From Tropicibacter sp. R16_0 (GTDB lineage: Bacteria > Pseudomonadota > Alphaproteobacteria > Rhodobacterales > Rhodobacteraceae), in NCBI RefSeq assembly GCF_017743935.1, contig NZ_JAGHRE010000020.1, positions 1 through 43,661 of the forward strand: a DNA stretch of 43,661 bases. The letters are read 5' to 3'. Made by a program: the position numbers and the translations under genes. Positions within the stretch are counted from its first letter, which is position 1; each line of letters starts with the position of its first letter. Under the pieces are notes generated by a model that saw only the letters and a list, made by a program, of their open reading frames with translations, was not told the DNA's origin and did not search any database. This document shows, one piece after another, positions 43,307 to 43,661 of this stretch.

Positions 43307-43471
43307 CGGAAAACCTTTCAAAAAATCAGTTGGTTATTGTTGGGTATACTTAAATTCAGTCTCAAATTGAGAACAACCCAAATAATCAGGGCCAGAGCGT
43401 TTTTCTCTTTACGGGAGTAGGCTCAGGATCACTTGCCCACGACGGGCCATCCGCCCTTTTTGCACACCAAA
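43307..43471. promoter_or_regulatory. AT-rich upstream region of the 456-residue RTX gene, with a palindrome
   Basis: The stretch 43320-43385 is markedly AT-rich and should contain the promoter of the minus-strand RTX gene. TCTCAA-A-TTGAGA (43360-43372) is a 6+1+6 palindrome that could be an operator. No exact -35/-10 assignment is made. Confidence 0.4.
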
Positions 43472-43504
43472 ACCCCCGGCCTGTGAGGTGCACGGACCGG
43501 GGGT
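43472..43504 (-). terminator. Hairpin terminator after the right-edge RTX gene
   Basis: ACCCCCGG (43472-43479) pairs with CCGGGGGT (43497-43504). Read on the minus strand, the stem is followed by TTTTGG. It lies 18 bp past the stop at 43523 and has the same stem core as the terminator of the giant RTX gene. Confidence 0.7.
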
Positions 43505-43522
43505 CTTGTTCTGATTACCGCC

Positions 43523-43661
43523 TCAGGCGATCGCGAATTGCCAGATATTCGCAGTCTCGTCGTCGAACTGGAAATACTCGACCGAGATCAGGCTGTCGGT
43601 GCCATCGGCACCCGTCACCGTCACATCCGTGGCCGAGCTCCGGGTGATCGTGTAATCGCCC
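43523..43661 (-). CDS. RTX protein, C-terminal end only (5' part beyond right edge)
   Basis: The last 45 codons of another RTX gene read GDYTITRSSATDVTVTGADG, then SVEYFQFDDETANIWQ and FAIA before a TGA stop. Apart from the residue before DYTIT and one residue near the end (FAIA for FSIA), this tail matches the protein at 39387-41828. Even the bases after the stop (GGCGGTAA) are nearly the same. It is a third copy of the shared C-terminal cassette in the window, oriented like the two RTX genes to its left. How far the identity extends cannot be seen. Confidence 0.85.
   Translation of the reverse strand, partial: GDYTITRSSATDVTVTGADGTDSLISVEYFQFDDETANIWQFAIA

Overview
The window looks like a chromosomal or plasmid segment from an alphaproteobacterium of the Rhodobacterales (Roseobacter group). 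It is GC-rich throughout. It carries a DUF2793 phage-tail-type cassette of the kind seen in that order, several secreted RTX proteins, and an ABC-transporter-type capsule export set. No rRNA, tRNA, transposase or CRISPR array was seen. The taxonomic call is inference from gene content, not from a marker gene.

Layout: (1) 1-9.4 kb, a giant calcium-binding RTX protein that is open at the left edge. It is built from six consecutive units of about 1.05-1.10 kb, followed by an Ig/cadherin-like stretch and a 367-residue C-terminal block. (2) 9.5-11.9 kb, wecB-wecC, which make UDP-ManNAc and then UDP-ManNAcA. (3) 12.0-13.9 kb on the minus strand, a three-gene phage-tail-like cassette. (4) 14.0-21.3 kb on the minus strand, a run of five surface-glycan genes: a large two-domain glycosyltransferase, two tandem polysaccharide pyruvyl transferase paralogues, a GT-B-like protein and a third pyruvyl-transferase-like protein. 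(5) 21.5-25.4 kb, the export module kpsT-kpsE (minus) divergent from kpsM and an RgpF-like gene (plus). (6) 25.5-28.4 kb on the minus strand, a 963-residue double glycosyltransferase. (7) 28.5-35.8 kb on the plus strand, a tightly packed run: a small coiled-coil protein, two glycosyltransferases, two methyltransferases and glmM. (8) 35.9-36.8 kb on the minus strand, a GT2. (9) 37.0-39.1 kb, gmd-fcl for GDP-L-fucose. (10) 39.4-43.7 kb on the minus strand, three more RTX genes, the last cut by the right edge.

Together the central 30 kb encodes precursor supply (UDP-GlcNAc via GlmM, UDP-ManNAcA, GDP-fucose), chain assembly, methyl and pyruvyl decoration and ABC export of a capsule-like acidic polysaccharide. 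KpsC/KpsS-type initiators, an outer-membrane export channel and a type I secretion system for the RTX proteins are not in the window.

The most striking structural signal is a 1,112-bp near-identical inverted repeat (8271-9382 and 39379-40490). It encodes the shared RTX C-terminus and brackets the whole polysaccharide locus. A third copy of its end lies at the right edge. Other points of interest are the higher-order repeat of the giant RTX protein, a shared WY..YPD-HY module in three neighbouring proteins, the phage-tail cassette inside a capsule locus, and a cluster of TGTCTAAA motifs upstream of an RTX gene.
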